From NCBI GenBank assembly GCA_902793685.1, contig CADBEN010000006.1, forward strand, positions 1 to 64,000: DNA of 64,000 nt. Reading direction: 5' to 3'. Position numbers and translations under genes: made by a program. The notes below the pieces were generated by a model that saw only the letters and a program-made list of their open reading frames with translations, did no database searches and had not been told where the DNA came from. Below are positions 61,444 to 64,000 of this stretch, piece after piece. The DNA is from an uncultured Lachnospiraceae bacterium (lineage in GTDB: Bacteria > Bacillota > Clostridia > Lachnospirales > Lachnospiraceae). The stretch's first letter is position 1; each line of letters starts with the position of its first letter.

Positions 61444-61487
61444 AAAAAAAGTCTGCTGCATCAAGGTAAATGCAGCAGACTTTTTTT
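61444..61487. terminator. Bidirectional terminator
   Basis: A perfect 18-bp stem including its A7/T7 ends (61444-61461 with 61470-61487) and an 8-base loop, between convergent genes. Confidence 0.93.
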
Positions 61488-61507
61488 ACCATCATGCGGC
61501 GGCAGTA

Positions 61508-61807
61508 CTACTTCTTTACCTTGATTTTCGCCCCGTCCGAAAGGCCTTCCGCATCTGCGTCCGCCGCGACGGTCTCCCCTGCAGCGATCCCGCCGGATGC
61601 TTCTTCTCCGGAAATCACGGCGATGTCTCCCGCCCGGTAGATGACGTCCACCGGGATGCGGACGGCCCGCCCTCCCCGGATGGCGAACACGCAGTCCCGG
61701 GGCGCGTGGACCGTCGTCTCCCCGGCAGAATAATCCCGGGAGACGTGTTCCGCGCGGATCAGCGGCACGCCGGCAGCGTTCTGTAACTGTTTGTCCATCC
61801 GGAGCAT
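61508..61807 (-). CDS. Small hypothetical protein
   Basis: 99 residues, no signal peptide or membrane helix. The segment TTVHAPRDCVFAIRGGRAVRIPVDVIYRAGDIAVISGE looks like a beta-barrel end such as the C-terminal part of efflux adaptor (membrane-fusion) proteins, so it may be a remnant of one. The ribosome site is poor: AAAGGAG is 12 bases before the ATG. An Ala/Gly/Asp-rich stretch precedes the basic end KIKVKK. I assign no function. Confidence 0.5.
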   Translation of the reverse strand: MLRMDKQLQNAAGVPLIRAEHVSRDYSAGETTVHAPRDCVFAIRGGRAVRIPVDVIYRAGDIAVISGEEASGGIAAGETVAADADAEGLSDGAKIKVKK

Positions 61808-61955
61808 TTCCGGTCCGGGCTCCTTTCGCAGGTAAAATAGTCTGACTATAGTTAGTTACATATAACTCATGCATATACTTTATGCCCGCATCCGTCAAAA
61901 GTCAATGAACGCGGGCATGATCTGTCAGAATTAATATTTCCCGGGACAGGGTCCG

Positions 61956-62579
61956 TCAGGAAAAGAACTTTTTCCCCAGCGGCAGCAGCACGCCGCCGAC
62001 GGCATTGCCCGCGGTGCAGACAAGGATAAAGGCAACTGCTTCCGGGGTGACCATATCCGCCATGGAGAAATAGAACATGTTGGCGACGCAGTGCTCGAAG
62101 CCGCAGAGAATGAACACGATCACGCCGAAAATGATGGCCAGATATTTTCCGAACTCATGGGGAATGCTCTTGTAGCCCTCCACCGCGAGCCAGATCATGA
62201 TGTCGCAGAAGATCGCCAGGATAAAAGCGCTGAGATACGACTGGGCCAGCTTGGTCTCGCACATGCCGGCGGCCCGCTCTGAGATCCCGGCGACCCGGGT
62301 CAGAAGCAGGAGCCTTGCGGTGACGAAGGTGCCGATGAAGTTGCCGAGCCAGATTACCGGCAGCTGCTTCGCGAAAAAAACGTCGTTGTCGAAAACATAA
62401 CAGACCTTACCCGTGAAGAGCAGGTACCCCTGGGTGCAGATCGCGAAAAGACCCACTGCAAACAACAGAGCTCCGAGGTTTTTGTTCTCCACTGACAGGA
62501 ACACCGTCCCGCCGATGGCAATAAACATTCCCGCGATGACCGCTTTTACAAGTGTGACAAGATATGGATTCTGTTTCAT
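61956..62579 (-). CDS. Formate/nitrite transporter (FNT) family protein
   Basis: 207 residues, short for the family (about 250-280) but with the six-helix pattern. The broken-helix signature is near LFTGKVCYVFDNDVF, and the second half has CGFEHCVANMFYFSMADM, matching the FEHxxANM motif of FocA/NirC proteins. FNT channels move formate, nitrite or hydrosulfide. Missing residues are mostly in the loops and termini. GGAG precedes the ATG. Promoter and a palindromic site lie just upstream (62634-62689). Confidence 0.85.
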   Translation of the reverse strand: MKQNPYLVTLVKAVIAGMFIAIGGTVFLSVENKNLGALLFAVGLFAICTQGYLLFTGKVCYVFDNDVFFAKQLPVIWLGNFIGTFVTARLLLLTRVAGISERAAGMCETKLAQSYLSAFILAIFCDIMIWLAVEGYKSIPHEFGKYLAIIFGVIVFILCGFEHCVANMFYFSMADMVTPEAVAFILVCTAGNAVGGVLLPLGKKFFS

Positions 62580-62633
62580 GATATATCTCCGGCTTTCCTT
62601 AAAGGTTTTTACTGCTAAGCATTTCTGTTCTTC

Positions 62634-62689
62634 GAAAGTACACAGTATACTTTCCTCAGTATTATTCTACAGATTTCCGTTTTGCGCAA
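62634..62689 (-). promoter_or_regulatory. Promoter and operator-like palindrome of the FNT gene
   Basis: TTGCGC (62684-62689), a 17-base spacer and AATAAT (62661-62666) on the minus strand. A 21-bp palindrome (62634-62654, arms GAAAGTACAC and GTATACTTTC, one mismatch) lies right at the predicted start site. A repressor bound there would block transcription; the regulator is unknown. Confidence 0.55.
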
Positions 62690-62777
62690 GCTTGTACCGG
62701 AATCGGTAGACGTCCTGAACAGCGGAATGCTATTATTCAAAATAGATCTTTAAGATGATTTCGGGAAGGAGCATCCA

Positions 62778-64000
62778 ATGAAAATGACCTCTTTCGATCC
62801 CACCTATCAGAAATATCCCTCCAGACGCTATCCGCTCTTCGCGAAGAACGGCATGGTGAACTGCTCGACGCCCCAGGCTGCTGCCGCCGGCCTGGAGATC
62901 CTGAAAAAAGGCGGCAACGCCATGGACGCGATCATCGCCGCAGCCGCAGCGCTGACCGTGGTGGAACCCACCGCCAACGGTATAGGAAGCGATGCCTTCT
63001 CTCTTATCTGGGTGGAAAAGGAGAAGAAGCTTTACGGCATCAGCTCCAACGGCCCTGCTCCCATGGCCCTTTCCCCGGAGGCAGTGCTGGCGGACGGCAA
63101 GGATGACCATGGGAAGATCCCGCAGCACGGCTGGACGCCTGTCTGCGTTCCCGGCTGCGTGAAGGCCTGGACCGAGATCACCGGCTGCTTCGGAAACCTG
63201 CCCCTCACGGAGACGCTGGCGCCTGCCATCCGCTATGCGGAGGAAGGCTGGCCACTGGGTGCGGCCCAGTCCCGGGTCTGGACGGAACGCTTTCTGGATT
63301 ACCGGGAAAAATTCCGCAGTCCCGAGTTTGACGAATGGTTCCGGACCTTCGCGCCGGAAGGCCGCCCCTATGAGGCCGGTGAAATCGTAAAGCTTCCGAA
63401 CCACGCAAAAACACTTCGGGAGATCGCCGAGACCAACGGCGAATCCTTCTATACCGGCCGTATAGCCCGCGCCATCGATGCCGACAGCCGGGCCCACGGC
63501 GGCTATCTCCGCTACGAAGACCTCGCCTCCTACCAGGCCCGGTGGGTGGAGCCGCTGACGGTGAACTACCGCGGCTACACAGTCTGCGAGATCCCGCCTT
63601 CCGGTCAGGGCATGGTGGCCCTGATGGCGCTGAACATCCTGAACAATTTCAGCTTCCGGGAAAAGGACTGCGCCGCCACGTACCATCGGCAGCTTGAGGC
63701 CATGAAGCTTGCCTTTGCGGACGGACTTCACTATATTTCCGACCCGCGGGATATGCGGATCGACGCGAAGGACCTCCTGAAGCCGGAGTACGGCAGAAAA
63801 CGCGCCGCGGAGATCGGCGACCGGGCGGAGGTCCGGACCCATGATGATCCGAATTCCGGCGGAACCGTCTACCTCTGCTGCGCGGACGCGGAAGGCAACA
63901 TGGTCTCCTATATTCAGTCGAACTACAACGCTTTCGGCTCCGGCATTGTCGTGAAGGACACCGGCATCGCCCTCTCAAACCGCGGCTTTGATTTCTCCAT
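62778..64000 (+). CDS. ggt: Gamma-glutamyltransferase family protein (partial, 3' end beyond window)
   Basis: 407 residues are visible from the ATG at 62778 (AAGGAG six bases upstream). The N-terminal part shows the Ntn-hydrolase large-subunit features: MVNCSTPQAAAAGLEILKKG, GGNAMDAIIAAAAALTVVEP, GQHG-like PQHGWTPVCVPGCVKAW and PPSGQGMVALMALNIL. The autocleavage Thr is Thr363 in NSGGTVYLCC, after which the small subunit begins. No signal peptide, so probably cytosolic, unlike exported Ggt. The family cleaves gamma-glutamyl bonds. It is divergent from the FNT gene. Confidence 0.92.
   Translation, partial: MKMTSFDPTYQKYPSRRYPLFAKNGMVNCSTPQAAAAGLEILKKGGNAMDAIIAAAAALTVVEPTANGIGSDAFSLIWVEKEKKLYGISSNGPAPMALSPEAVLADGKDDHGKIPQHGWTPVCVPGCVKAWTEITGCFGNLPLTETLAPAIRYAEEGWPLGAAQSRVWTERFLDYREKFRSPEFDEWFRTFAPEGRPYEAGEIVKLPNHAKTLREIAETNGESFYTGRIARAIDADSRAHGGYLRYEDLASYQARWVEPLTVNYRGYTVCEIPPSGQGMVALMALNILNNFSFREKDCAATYHRQLEAMKLAFADGLHYISDPRDMRIDAKDLLKPEYGRKRAAEIGDRAEVRTHDDPNSGGTVYLCCADAEGNMVSYIQSNYNAFGSGIVVKDTGIALSNRGFDFS

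Overview
The window looks like chromosomal DNA of a Gram-positive anaerobe of the Clostridia, most like a Lachnospiraceae member. This is inferred from GC-rich coding sequence with strong AGGAGG-type ribosome binding sites, TAXI-type TRAP lipoproteins with Ala/Thr/Glu-rich linkers, an archaeal/eukaryotic-type prolyl-tRNA synthetase, a two-gene SufCB locus, DnaD plus a DnaC-type loader, and the gene order pth-mfd-hup-rqcP-divIC-tilS-hpt-ftsH. Nearly all genes are on the minus strand; the plus strand carries only a YcxB-like protein, truA, a cell-wall-binding protein, a LysR regulator, a Na/Pi transporter and a partial gamma-glutamyltransferase. I see no phage, transposase, CRISPR array or rRNA. 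There is one tRNA (Gly).

Layout. 1-3.05 kb: the N-terminal 1017 residues of a secreted VWA/Cna_B surface protein that continues past the left edge. 3.6-7.2 kb: the rpmG-secE-nusG-rplK-rplA-rplJ-rplL operon, with an L10-type leader and two tandem terminators where rpoB would normally follow. 7.25-9.3 kb: an archaeal-type phosphoglycerate mutase homologue and a YcxB-like protein. 9.3-15.9 kb: two paralogous TAXI-TRAP uptake systems in tandem. 16-20.3 kb: mreB-recD2-comF, with comF interrupted by a +1 frameshift at a CUU-UAG site. 20.6-29.4 kb: a MATE transporter remnant, a membrane-anchored beta-propeller-like protein, cca, proS, prs, a DnaC-type loader and DnaD. 29.5-36.5 kb: murC, a flavin reductase, the 3' end of a lost shikimate kinase gene, a nucleotidyltransferase, a GreA-family factor, an unknown protein and two cell-wall enzymes. 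36.7-41.2 kb: truA, an orphan LytS-type histidine kinase, tRNA-Gly and a GH13 amylase. 41.2-50.6 kb: the conserved ftsH-hpt-tilS-divIC-rqcP-hup-mfd-pth block, lacking the sporulation genes that normally sit inside it and carrying a 171-bp palindromic element in the gap. 50.6-64 kb: an orphan protein resembling the McrB N-terminal region joined to a DUF3883 domain, a secreted cell-wall-binding protein, gdhA divergent from a LysR gene, sufCB, gpmI, a Na/Pi transporter, a formate/nitrite-family channel and a partial ggt.

Much of the content is housekeeping: translation, replication loading, DNA repair, cell wall synthesis, Fe-S assembly, and nitrogen and phosphate handling. The accessory parts are the VWA adhesin, the TRAP pair, the DUF3883 protein and scattered gene remnants. 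I found no obvious multi-gene unknown system. The observations most worth following are the comF frameshift site, the promoter nested in a terminator hairpin ahead of rpmG, the 171-bp palindrome, the DUF3883 protein and the paired palindromes between gdhA and lysR.
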